Below are positions 32,206 to 40,321 of a stretch of 64,000 bases of DNA, piece after piece. Each line of letters starts with the position of its first letter. Position 1 is the first letter of the stretch. The notes beneath the pieces were generated by a model. That model did not search any database, was not told the origin of the DNA, and saw only the letters and a list, made by a program, of their open reading frames with translations. Source of the DNA: Mycolicibacterium sp. CH28 (lineage in GTDB: Bacteria > Actinomycetota > Actinomycetes > Mycobacteriales > Mycobacteriaceae); assembly GCF_004745805.1 (NCBI RefSeq), contig NZ_SRLQ01000019.1, forward strand, positions 35,447 to 99,446, written 5' to 3'. Position numbers and translations under genes: made by a program.

Positions 32206-33848
32206 AGTGCCGCCCTGATCGCGGCGTGCAGCTGCCGCAGCGAGGACCGGTCGGCTTTGACCTCGAGCACCCGCATGCCCTCGTAGGGCTCGTCGAGCGC
32301 GGCGCCGAGTTCGTCGACCTCGATCTGGCGGGAGTCGATGTGATAAGCGCGGCACAGGGCGCCAACGTCGACGTCGTGCGGGGTGCCGAAGATGCGCGAG
32401 GACACGTCGGAGAACCGCGGGTCGCCCGGCTCGAGCAGCTCGAAGATGCCGCCCCCGTTGTCGTTGGACACCACGATCGTGAGGTTCTTCGGCGTCGGCT
32501 CGGTGGGCCCGATCAGCAGACCCGAGCTGTCGTGGACGAAGGTCAGGTCGCCGATCAACCCGATGGTGCGGCCCGAGCCGGTGCCGCGGCTGCCATCGTG
32601 GGCCAGCGCGGCCCCGACGATGGTCGACACCGTGCCGTCGATGCCGGCCACCCCGCGGTTGGACCGCACCTGCACCCCGTCGGTATTCAGCCCGACCAGG
32701 GCGGCGTCGCGCACCGGGTTGGACGCGCCGAGCACCAGCTGGTCGCCTGGCCGTATCGCGTCGGCCACCGCCGCGGCGACGTGCAGGCCGGTGGTCAGCG
32801 GATGCGCGGCCAGCTGCGCACGCACCGCGGCCATGGCGTGCCGATTGGCCTCCGCGCAACGGTGCAGCCAAGCCGGGTCGGGGGTGCCGTGGGTCTCGGC
32901 GCGGGTGCCGGTGGCCAGCGAGTTGCCCGAGACGTCCGGCCAGCGCGGACCGGTGGTCAGGGCGAACACCGGCACCGAGGAGTCGGCCAGCAGCGCCGAC
33001 ACCGGCCGGTGCAGGGTGGGCCGGCCCAGCATGATGACCTGCCGCGGTCGCAGCAGCGACAGCGCCAACGGGTGCAGGGGGTTGGCCGCGTGCGGGGCGG
33101 TCGGCTCGGCAACCGTGGGCAGCGCGGCCAGGTTGGGGTGCACGCCGGCACCATGACCGGCGATCACCACGGTGTCGGGGGTGAGGTCGATGTCCAGCGG
33201 CTGGTCGAACGTCACCGGCGGGGTGTGGGTCCACGGCTTGCCGTCGGGCCGGCCGGCCGGGATTTCGCCGGGGCTTTCCACCTCGGGCACCAGCGGCTCG
33301 CGCAGCGGGATGTCGAACTGCACGGGACCGGCGTTGGCGCTGCGGGCGCCGGTCGCCGCGGCGATGACACGGCAGGTGGCCGAGCGCCACTGCGCGTTCA
33401 GCGCGGCCAGTTTGTCGGGGGCGCTTTCGGCCAGGCCGAGGCTGATCGCGGCGCGCACCTGGGTGCCGAAGTAGCCCAGCTGTTCGAACGTCTGGTTGGC
33501 GCCGGTACCAAGCAGCTCATAGGGCCGGTTGGCGCTGAGCACGATCAGCGGCACGCGCGCGTAGTTGGCCTCGACGACGGCGGGGCCCATGTTGGCCACC
33601 GCGGTGCCCGAGGTCATCGCCACGCACACCGGCGCGCGCTCGGCGACGGCCAAGCCGATGGCCAGATAACCGGCGGTGCGCTCGTCGATGCGCACATGCA
33701 GGCGCAGGCGGCCGGTCCGGTCGGCGTCGGAGAGCGCGAAGGCCAGCGGGGCGTTACGTGAGCCCGGGCACAGCACGACGTCGCGGACGCCGCCGCGAAT
33801 CAATTCGTCGACGACGACCCGAGCCTGAGCCGTCGATGGGTTCACCAC
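32202..33848 (-). CDS. menD: SEPHCHC synthase MenD
   Basis: 548 residues. A ThDP-dependent enzyme that joins 2-oxoglutarate to isochorismate in menaquinone synthesis. N-terminal phrase ELIRGGVRDVVLCPGSRNAPLA, ThDP glutamate region RIDERTAGYLAIGLA, GLIGDLTFVHDSSGLL (ThDP/Mg binding) and VVSNDNGGGIFELL are conserved. The start ATG gives MVNPSTAQAR. It is first in an operon with the Rv0556-like gene. bpoC lies 86 bases upstream on the same strand. Confidence 0.96.
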   Translation of the reverse strand: MVNPSTAQARVVVDELIRGGVRDVVLCPGSRNAPLAFALSDADRTGRLRLHVRIDERTAGYLAIGLAVAERAPVCVAMTSGTAVANMGPAVVEANYARVPLIVLSANRPYELLGTGANQTFEQLGYFGTQVRAAISLGLAESAPDKLAALNAQWRSATCRVIAAATGARSANAGPVQFDIPLREPLVPEVESPGEIPAGRPDGKPWTHTPPVTFDQPLDIDLTPDTVVIAGHGAGVHPNLAALPTVAEPTAPHAANPLHPLALSLLRPRQVIMLGRPTLHRPVSALLADSSVPVFALTTGPRWPDVSGNSLATGTRAETHGTPDPAWLHRCAEANRHAMAAVRAQLAAHPLTTGLHVAAAVADAIRPGDQLVLGASNPVRDAALVGLNTDGVQVRSNRGVAGIDGTVSTIVGAALAHDGSRGTGSGRTIGLIGDLTFVHDSSGLLIGPTEPTPKNLTIVVSNDNGGGIFELLEPGDPRFSDVSSRIFGTPHDVDVGALCRAYHIDSRQIEVDELGAALDEPYEGMRVLEVKADRSSLRQLHAAIRAAL

Positions 33849-33934
33849 TACAGCGTGTCATAGGGCCCATGCCCGCCCGACAATATGTCCACCCATATGT
33901 CCGCCCAACAATGCGCCAACGATGCGGACCGACC

Positions 33935-34723
33935 TCAGACCAGCGTGCCGGCGAAGAAGTCCAGCATCGCGGTGTTGACGGTGTCCGGGCGCTCCAGGAA
34001 CCCGAGGTGACCGGTGTGTCCGATCTGCACGTAGCGCCCATACGGCAGCGCATCGGCGACCTCGCGGCCCAGCGCAGCCGGGGTGAGCAGGTCGTCGGCG
34101 AACCCGATCACCAGCACCTGGGTCGGGATGGACCGGTAGGCGGGCAGCCGGTTCTCCTTGGGGTAGACCTCCAGCTGAGCGCGCAGTCCCGGGGTGCGTT
34201 TGATCGGGAACGCGGTGAACATCTCCATCCAGTCCCCGATGGCCTTCTCATCGTTGATGGTCTTGGGCGAGAAGTTCTCCAGCACACGCACTTTCGCGGC
34301 ATACGCCGGCGGAAGCTGAATTTCGGCCTTGGTCAGTTCGACGTCGGCGGCCCGGAAGGAGCGCCGGGTTCGGTCCAGCCGCCCGCGGGTGCCCATCAGC
34401 ACAGCCTGGCTGACCAGGTCGGGCCGGGTCAGCAACAGCTCCTGGGCGATGTAGGCACCCATCGACATCGCCACTAGCCGAGTCGGACCGCCTACGACCT
34501 GCTCGATGAGGTCGGCGGTGTCCTCGACCATCTGCTCGGTGGTGAAGCCGCCGGCGTTCTCGGTGGCCCCGATGCCACGGTTGTCGAACGTGATGCAGCG
34601 ATAGCCGGCAGCCAGGAACGCCGGGACCTGGTGGATGTGCCAGGTACGGCCGGCCCCGCCGGTGCCGGCGATGAACAGCACCGGATCCCCGGAGCCTTTG
34701 TCCTCGTAGGCCAGGTTGATCAC
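33935..34723 (-). CDS. bpoC: Alpha/beta hydrolase BpoC (Rv0554-like)
   Basis: 262 residues from GTG (VINLAYEDKGSGDPVLF), the same length I recall for Mtb BpoC; a longer in-frame form of 297 residues overlaps the neighbouring promoter and is rejected. Fold motifs: FDNRGIGATENAGGF, nucleophile elbow VAMSMGAYIAQ (Ser), and the catalytic histidine in GHTGHLGFLERP. Named a non-haem bromoperoxidase, but real activity is likely serine hydrolase or esterase. Next to menD as in Mtb. Confidence 0.92.
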   Translation of the reverse strand: MINLAYEDKGSGDPVLFIAGTGGAGRTWHIHQVPAFLAAGYRCITFDNRGIGATENAGGFTTEQMVEDTADLIEQVVGGPTRLVAMSMGAYIAQELLLTRPDLVSQAVLMGTRGRLDRTRRSFRAADVELTKAEIQLPPAYAAKVRVLENFSPKTINDEKAIGDWMEMFTAFPIKRTPGLRAQLEVYPKENRLPAYRSIPTQVLVIGFADDLLTPAALGREVADALPYGRYVQIGHTGHLGFLERPDTVNTAMLDFFAGTLV

Positions 34724-34808
34724 CTCGCAGAGGCTACGCGCCCCGGATGGTGGCTGCTCCGCGACCAGTCCTGTCACATTCTGCTGGAAATCGGCAAGGA
34801 TGACGGGT

Positions 34809-35399
34809 ATGGCCAAGAATATCGGCATCGTGCTGTTCGACGACGTGGAAGAACTGGATGCGATCGGCCCCTGGGAGGTGCTGTCCGCCTGGGTACTCCG
34901 CTTTCCCGACGACGGTTACGCCGTCTCATGCCTGTCCCGATCCGGCGGTCTGGTCCGGTGCGCCAAGGGCTTGGTGGTGCAGGCGCACCACTCGTTCGCC
35001 GACGCCCCACCGCTCGACGTGCTGCTGCACCCGGGCGGCCAGGGCGTGCGCCCCCGGTTGCAGGACGACGAATGGCTGGAATGGGTTCGCCGTCAAGGCG
35101 ACACCGTGCCGTTGATGACCAGCGTGTGCACCGGCTCGCTGGTGTACGCCACCGCCGGACTGCTATCGCACCGCCCCGCCACCACCCACTGGGCCTCGCT
35201 GGACTGGCTGGCCACGATCGATCCGACCATTGATGTCCGGCGCGAGGAGCGGTTCGTCGACGACGGCGACATGATCACCGCCGCAGGGGTCTCGGCGGGA
35301 ATCGACATGGCACTGCACCTGGTCGCCCGGCTCGCCGGTGTCGAACGCGCGCGCGAGGTCCGCCGCTACATCCAATACGATCCTGCGCCGCCCATTTAG
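34809..35399 (+). CDS. DJ-1/PfpI-family protein resembling isonitrile hydratase
   Basis: 196 residues from ATG (MAKNIGIVLFDDVEELDAIG). DJ-1/PfpI glutamine-amidotransferase-like fold. The nucleophile elbow is LMTSVCTGSLVYATAGLL with Cys107, followed by ATTHWASLDWLA, a pattern typical of proteins annotated as isonitrile hydratase (Pseudomonas InhA) and of the GlxA-type DJ-1 domain. No AraC DNA-binding domain follows. Isonitrile hydratase converts isonitriles to N-formamides. Its position 106 bases from the last gene of an isonitrile lipopeptide cluster makes that activity worth testing, though the family is broad. Confidence 0.8.
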   Translation: MAKNIGIVLFDDVEELDAIGPWEVLSAWVLRFPDDGYAVSCLSRSGGLVRCAKGLVVQAHHSFADAPPLDVLLHPGGQGVRPRLQDDEWLEWVRRQGDTVPLMTSVCTGSLVYATAGLLSHRPATTHWASLDWLATIDPTIDVRREERFVDDGDMITAAGVSAGIDMALHLVARLAGVERAREVRRYIQYDPAPPI

Positions 35400-35505
35400 C
35401 ACGGCATCACGCTGCCCTCCTTCGCTCACCGCGGTCGCTGACCTGACGTGCGACGCTGCGCGAGCAGTTCTGGGCGGGACTCGAGCGGCAGATCAACTGA
35501 TCATT

Positions 35506-35859
35506 TCAGCGCATGCCGAGCAACCCGAAGAACCGCCTGATCAGTTCGATCAGCGACCGCATCGGGCTGCGCACACCGTGCACAGTCGGGGAAGCCACGT
35601 CGACCAGACCCCCTACGTGTTCCGTCGCGCCGTAGCCGGCCTTCTGCACAACGGCGCAGAGATCAGCGACCGAGACACCGTCGTCGGCATCGATGGTGGC
35701 GACCTTGCTTGCGAGGTCCACCGATGCGACGACCCCGTCGACCCGATTGAGGCGCTTCGCGACGCGCGAGGAACACATTCCGCACGTCATCCCTGTCACA
35801 TCGAGCTGGATCCGTCGAACACCGGATGCGGCGTCCTGGTCGGTGGTCGTGTCCGTCAT
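35506..35859 (-). CDS. Stand-alone HMA copper-binding domain (CtpB N-terminus-like)
   Basis: 117 residues. One heavy-metal-associated domain: QLDVTGMTCGMCSSRVAKRL with Cys26 and Cys29 (CxxC), then VATIDADDGVSVADLCAVVQKAGY. The first 80 residues resemble the N-terminal domain of the Mtb copper ATPase CtpB, which follows the INLP genes there (Rv0103c), but no ATPase domain is present. A 35-residue basic, hydrophobic tail (IELIRRFFGLLGMR) may touch the membrane. The ATG overlaps the nrp stop by four bases (ATGA), so it is translated with the lipopeptide synthetase. Probably a copper chaperone or sensor for the product. Confidence 0.88.
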   Translation of the reverse strand: MTDTTTDQDAASGVRRIQLDVTGMTCGMCSSRVAKRLNRVDGVVASVDLASKVATIDADDGVSVADLCAVVQKAGYGATEHVGGLVDVASPTVHGVRSPMRSLIELIRRFFGLLGMR

Positions 35860-38800
35860 TGCGATTCCTCACTGATCAAGGCGTGGGCCGCCATCCGGTA
35901 TGCGTACTCGGCAGTCAGGATGTCCCTGAGCGGCTCCGGGGTCGTCGCGAGTTCGACGACGGATTCGGTGCCGAGCTCAACGGTCGGGAAGTCGGCCAGA
36001 TACTCGGAATAGGTGCGGGTGCCCAACCGCATGCCCAGCGTCATCCAGGCATCGATGGCCGCCCATCTGTGCGGGTTTCGCCGTGCCCAATCGCTATGGT
36101 CCAGCAGTTCCTTCCAGTCTGCTGCGGCGAGTTCATCCCGACCGTACTCAGTGAGGAACTCCGCATAGGTCACGGACTGCCCCCGCACCACGGTGATTCC
36201 GCACCCCAGCTGAGCCGGGCCGCCGGCCTCTGGCAGTAGCCCCAGGACCGCAGCGCCGACCGCCCGGCCCGTGGTGACCTCTTCGGTCAATGTGATTGCC
36301 GGATAGGCACGCAACGCAACGCAGGCGTCCGCGACCGCCGTCAGGATGTCGGCGGAATCGGCCATCTGTTCCGGTTGGCCCAGTACCCGCGGCAGCCGCA
36401 CGATCGTGAAGTCGAGCTCTGCCGGCGAGCGGGCCACCACCAGCTCCGCCACTGCCTTGGACGCGGCATAGGGGTAGACCCCGCCCCGGGGGTCAGTGAC
36501 TCGTGATTCGGTCACGTCACTGTTGACGACGAACGTCGACAGGTGCACGAACCTCGTTCCGTGACTTGCGCATGCCTGTGCGGTCGCTTCGACGAGGTCC
36601 ACGTTGGCGATTCGGAGATCACCGTAGGGCACGAGAACATTGGTATTGCCGATGCAGTTCACCACTGTTGCGGCATCCGTGTCGCGCAGCAGGCGGTCCA
36701 ATTCAGCCCTGCCGAAACCACTCGACATGACCTCGATGCGCACCCCGGCCGTGTCGCGAAGCGCGATCCAGGGATCCCTTTCGGGCAGCGTCGATCTCGT
36801 GACCACCACGACATCGGCCGGTAACGTTCCGGACCGCCTGGAGTCCAAGACCGCCTCGGCGAAGCCCGTCCCGAGAATTCCCGATCCACCGAGCACGACG
36901 ATCGGCCCGGCACGGTGACCTGTCGGGCATCGGTAGTCTCCTTGCCCGTCTCCCGGACGCTGTTGAGGCAACCTCGCGAGGTCGTGCTCGATCTCGGCAG
37001 CGGTTGCGTGATCCGTCCAGGTGAACGCGGTCCGCGTATCGTCGACGAGGTTAGCCGCGGTGTCGGCACTGATCAGATCCAAGATCGACAATTGCCGAGC
37101 CAGATATGCCCGCGTGTCGGGCAAGATCTTGATGAGATCCAGCGAGCCGACCCCTTCGTCCAGCAGCGACGAATCCGGCCGGATTGCCCGACCGAGCTGA
37201 CCGCTCCACAGCTGGGCCAGCCCGAGCGCCCGCGGATCGACACCGTGATCGCCGCGCGCAGCATCGGCGAAGAGTGTCGCTGCCTGGAGCCCGTCACTGT
37301 CGATCTTGCCGTTGGGCTTCCGCGGGATGCTCACTGCACCCATTACCGCGAACGAGGGCACGCCCATACCGCCCAGGATCGCCCTGATCCGTGTCGCAAC
37401 GGCGACATCCTCGATGCCGGATCGGGTCCGGTGGGTCTCGAACCAGACTCCGAGGCCCCCGTTATGCCGTTCGACGGCCACGTCGGTGACACCGGATTCC
37501 GCACCCACCCGTTTGGCGATCTCGGCGGTGTCCACCCGTCTGCCGGCGATCTTGACAATGGCGTCCCGGCGACCGGCGAGCACCGGAGCGCCGTCGCCGT
37601 CGAGGAATACCCGATCGGCTGTCGCGAAAGCGCGGCGCGGCCCTGCGGTCCCGACGGTCACGACGCCAAAGTTCGGGCTGTCCGTGCCCAGGTACCCGGC
37701 TGCGACCAGATCTCCGGCGATGACGACTTCGCCGAAAGCGACGAAGACGGTGTCGGGGACCATCGGCCGACCCAGCCGCAATCGGGCGCCCGGATCGGTG
37801 ACGGTTCCGCCCGAGACGATCGGCAGGTAGGTGGCCACGACCGTCGCTTCGGTCGGACCGTAGGTCGAGATCAGCGAAATTTCCTGGGAACCAACCGAAT
37901 CAACCCATCTGTCGACCGCCCCGGACCGGATGGCCTCACCGCCAACGATGACCTGCCGGAGCCGAGAGCGCCGAATATCGGCGATCGCCTGCGAGTCGTC
38001 GGATAACAGGTGCCAGACCGCGGTCGGTAGATCGACGACGGTTACCTCCCTGGCGACGATATCGCGGGCAAGACCGGCTAGATCACCGCTCTGCATGGCG
38101 GCGGAGCGGACCAGCCGCGCCCCGCAGAGCGCGCTGGCGAAGACCTCCTCGACAGAGATGTCCGACGTCAACGGTGCGCTCTGCAGGACGGTGTCGTCGG
38201 GTCCCCATCCGTAGGCGGTTCTGACCGCCGCGCAGAACAGCGCCAACGCGCCATGGGTTACCGGAACGAGTTTGGGCGGGCCGGTCGAGCCCGATGTCGG
38301 CATGACGTAGGCGGCCTTGGCGGCGAGCTGCGGGTCGCGGGCCACCGCATCGAGGCGCCGAGCAACCAGCTCCTGCGACTCACCGTCGAGATCCTCCGCA
38401 GGTGTCCACGCGGCGACGTCGATCTTGTGTACCGCGATGTTATCGACCTGGGCAGCAATCGATTCCGCCCTGGCGGGAATCTGATCGGCGGCATCGCAGG
38501 CACTGTAGCCACAGCCGGCGAGGTGGACGGCGATCAGCAGATCCACGGTCCTGTCGCTGCCGTCGTCGGTGAAGACCAGGACATCGCCCGGCGCCACGCC
38601 GTTCCGGAGCAACCATACAATCCACCCGTCGACGTGCTGACGGCGTCGCAGACGTCCGACGACGGTGCCGCTGGTATCCACGAACCAGGCCGGCGGTGCG
38701 GGCCGTGGCGCCAGGGGGATAGTTGGATCGACGCGATAGCGTGCGCCGTCGGGATCGATCCCGAACCACTCGTCGACGATCGTCGCGATCGGTTGGTGCC

Positions 38801-40088
38801 ATGCCGTCGGCATCGCCTCCAGTGCCGCGGCGATCCGGTTCGCGAATCCCCGTGCAGGCGTCGGCCGATCGGCGCGGTCCCAGATGGCGATGTCGAGGAA
38901 TCGTTGTTGCTCGTCGAGGACACCGGCCACCGCCGTGCTCTCCACTGGGCCGATCGCCGTCGTCACCGGTATTTCGCTGAGGTGCGGACGTAAGGAGAGC
39001 GCACACGGCTCCCGCAAGAAGTTGAGTGTCAGCGCTTCGACGTGGGTGGCCCGATTGATCGCGAGATACATCCGGCGGTAGTGCTCTTCCCGCAGCCACT
39101 TTCGGCGAATCGCTCGCACGTAGCCGCGGTCGAGGTTGCGCACAACATCCTGTACGGAGGCGAACGGGGCGAACCGCGCCGGCTGTGCCACCGAGTTGAC
39201 CAGACAGGTGGCGACGTCGAGATCCGGTTCTCCGAACCTGTTGTCGGCCGCATGGATCAGCAGGCTCACCGTGCTCTGCCGAACGCTCGCGTCGACCGCG
39301 ACGACGGCCGCGGCCACCAGCACATTGAGCGGGACCCGCTCGGCCTCACCCAGGGCGACGAGCGCATCGTAGACCGGGCCGTCGATGCGCACCGATTCCC
39401 TCAGCACGCCCCGGGCCGCGGTTCCCGGCGCCTCTCCCGAAATCTGGCCGTATCCGCCGTGCAGGGCGTCCTCGGACAACTCCCCCTGCACGCCTGCGGT
39501 GAGGCGGCGATGCGCCTCGGACACCTTGTCCGCCTCACGCCGGTGCGCCGCCGCGAGCCGAGCCAAACCGGCTTTGACACAGGGCATATCGGGGAGTTGC
39601 GCGGCCGACAGATACTCCCCCAGATCGGCCTCGATAATTCCCGTCGCGCCGCCGTCGAGCAGGATGTGGTGAGTGAACGCATCCAGGCCGCAGACATTCC
39701 CGCTGGCGTCGGTGTGCACGACATAGCGAACCAGTGGCGTGCCCAGGATGCTGCGCACCCACGCGTGCTGCAGTACGTCGGCGCCGTCGCCGGAACCGCC
39801 GCGACCGTGGTGGTGCGCGGCAACGATGTCCTCGGCCGACAGCTGCCGAACAAGGTCGGGATAGTCGCCGTCCGCGGGGGCGGCCAGGACGCACAGCTGA
39901 ATGGGGTTCTTCCGTATCGTCGCCGTCAGCGCGGCCATGAGTGCCGGCAGCGCCAGCGGCCGGAGCCGGTAGCGACGGGCCACCAGATAGAGCGCCGGGT
40001 CGCTGTCCTGCAACACCCCGTTGTAGATGTTCTGCTGGGAGCGGGACAGTGCAATCGCGTCGGGCTGGGTCGGGCCGGGCGAGGTCAC
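35856..40088 (-). CDS. nrp: Single-module NRPS of the isonitrile lipopeptide pathway (Rv0101-like)
   Basis: 1410 residues from GTG overlapping the acp stop (GTGA). One module C-A-PCP-R. Condensation domain with intact HHxxxDG (HHILLDG, about 138-144). Adenylation domain with A3 TSGSTGPPK near 596, A5 TYGPTEAT near 740, FATADRVFLDGDG, and A10 Lys in PNGKID. Carrier with GVGSLD (phosphopantetheine Ser, near 980). Thioester reductase with NAD(P) motif GGSGILGTGF near 1065 and catalytic YPYAASK near 1205. It condenses isonitrile acyl chains with an amino acid and releases the product reductively. The Mtb enzyme I recall is about 2512 residues with two modules, so this is a shorter type, like Streptomyces ScoA. 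Confidence 0.92.
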   Translation of the reverse strand: MTSPGPTQPDAIALSRSQQNIYNGVLQDSDPALYLVARRYRLRPLALPALMAALTATIRKNPIQLCVLAAPADGDYPDLVRQLSAEDIVAAHHHGRGGSGDGADVLQHAWVRSILGTPLVRYVVHTDASGNVCGLDAFTHHILLDGGATGIIEADLGEYLSAAQLPDMPCVKAGLARLAAAHRREADKVSEAHRRLTAGVQGELSEDALHGGYGQISGEAPGTAARGVLRESVRIDGPVYDALVALGEAERVPLNVLVAAAVVAVDASVRQSTVSLLIHAADNRFGEPDLDVATCLVNSVAQPARFAPFASVQDVVRNLDRGYVRAIRRKWLREEHYRRMYLAINRATHVEALTLNFLREPCALSLRPHLSEIPVTTAIGPVESTAVAGVLDEQQRFLDIAIWDRADRPTPARGFANRIAAALEAMPTAWHQPIATIVDEWFGIDPDGARYRVDPTIPLAPRPAPPAWFVDTSGTVVGRLRRRQHVDGWIVWLLRNGVAPGDVLVFTDDGSDRTVDLLIAVHLAGCGYSACDAADQIPARAESIAAQVDNIAVHKIDVAAWTPAEDLDGESQELVARRLDAVARDPQLAAKAAYVMPTSGSTGPPKLVPVTHGALALFCAAVRTAYGWGPDDTVLQSAPLTSDISVEEVFASALCGARLVRSAAMQSGDLAGLARDIVAREVTVVDLPTAVWHLLSDDSQAIADIRRSRLRQVIVGGEAIRSGAVDRWVDSVGSQEISLISTYGPTEATVVATYLPIVSGGTVTDPGARLRLGRPMVPDTVFVAFGEVVIAGDLVAAGYLGTDSPNFGVVTVGTAGPRRAFATADRVFLDGDGAPVLAGRRDAIVKIAGRRVDTAEIAKRVGAESGVTDVAVERHNGGLGVWFETHRTRSGIEDVAVATRIRAILGGMGVPSFAVMGAVSIPRKPNGKIDSDGLQAATLFADAARGDHGVDPRALGLAQLWSGQLGRAIRPDSSLLDEGVGSLDLIKILPDTRAYLARQLSILDLISADTAANLVDDTRTAFTWTDHATAAEIEHDLARLPQQRPGDGQGDYRCPTGHRAGPIVVLGGSGILGTGFAEAVLDSRRSGTLPADVVVVTRSTLPERDPWIALRDTAGVRIEVMSSGFGRAELDRLLRDTDAATVVNCIGNTNVLVPYGDLRIANVDLVEATAQACASHGTRFVHLSTFVVNSDVTESRVTDPRGGVYPYAASKAVAELVVARSPAELDFTIVRLPRVLGQPEQMADSADILTAVADACVALRAYPAITLTEEVTTGRAVGAAVLGLLPEAGGPAQLGCGITVVRGQSVTYAEFLTEYGRDELAAADWKELLDHSDWARRNPHRWAAIDAWMTLGMRLGTRTYSEYLADFPTVELGTESVVELATTPEPLRDILTAEYAYRMAAHALISEESQ

Positions 40089-40321
40089 TGAGGGGAGCCC
40101 AACACCTGGACCCACGCCGCCACGGTGAGCCTGCCCGCCAGTCGGGTTGGCAGGTCGGACTCCCGGTCCACCCCGAGTTGCTTCATCAGCAGCACAAATC
40201 GCACCGAGTCCAAACCGAGGTCTCTCAGGTCGGTCGCGTCCCCGTCGACGAAGTCCTCCTCGGCGACATACAGCACGTCGCAGATGGCCTCGATGATCCG
40301 GTGCCGCAACGGCTCAGCCAC
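40085..40321 (-). CDS. Acyl carrier protein of the INLP pathway (Rv0100-like)
   Basis: 78 residues from GTG, overlapping fadD10 by eight bases and nrp by four. The phosphopantetheine site is LGLDSVRF (DSV in place of DSL), near residue 38. It carries the acyl chain loaded by FadD10 on which the glycine adduct and isonitrile are built before transfer to Nrp. Confidence 0.93.
   Translation of the reverse strand: MAEPLRHRIIEAICDVLYVAEEDFVDGDATDLRDLGLDSVRFVLLMKQLGVDRESDLPTRLAGRLTVAAWVQVLGSPQ

Noticed and set aside
32226..33761. Plus-strand frame of 511 codons
   Set aside because: Antisense to menD, whose catalytic motifs are intact.
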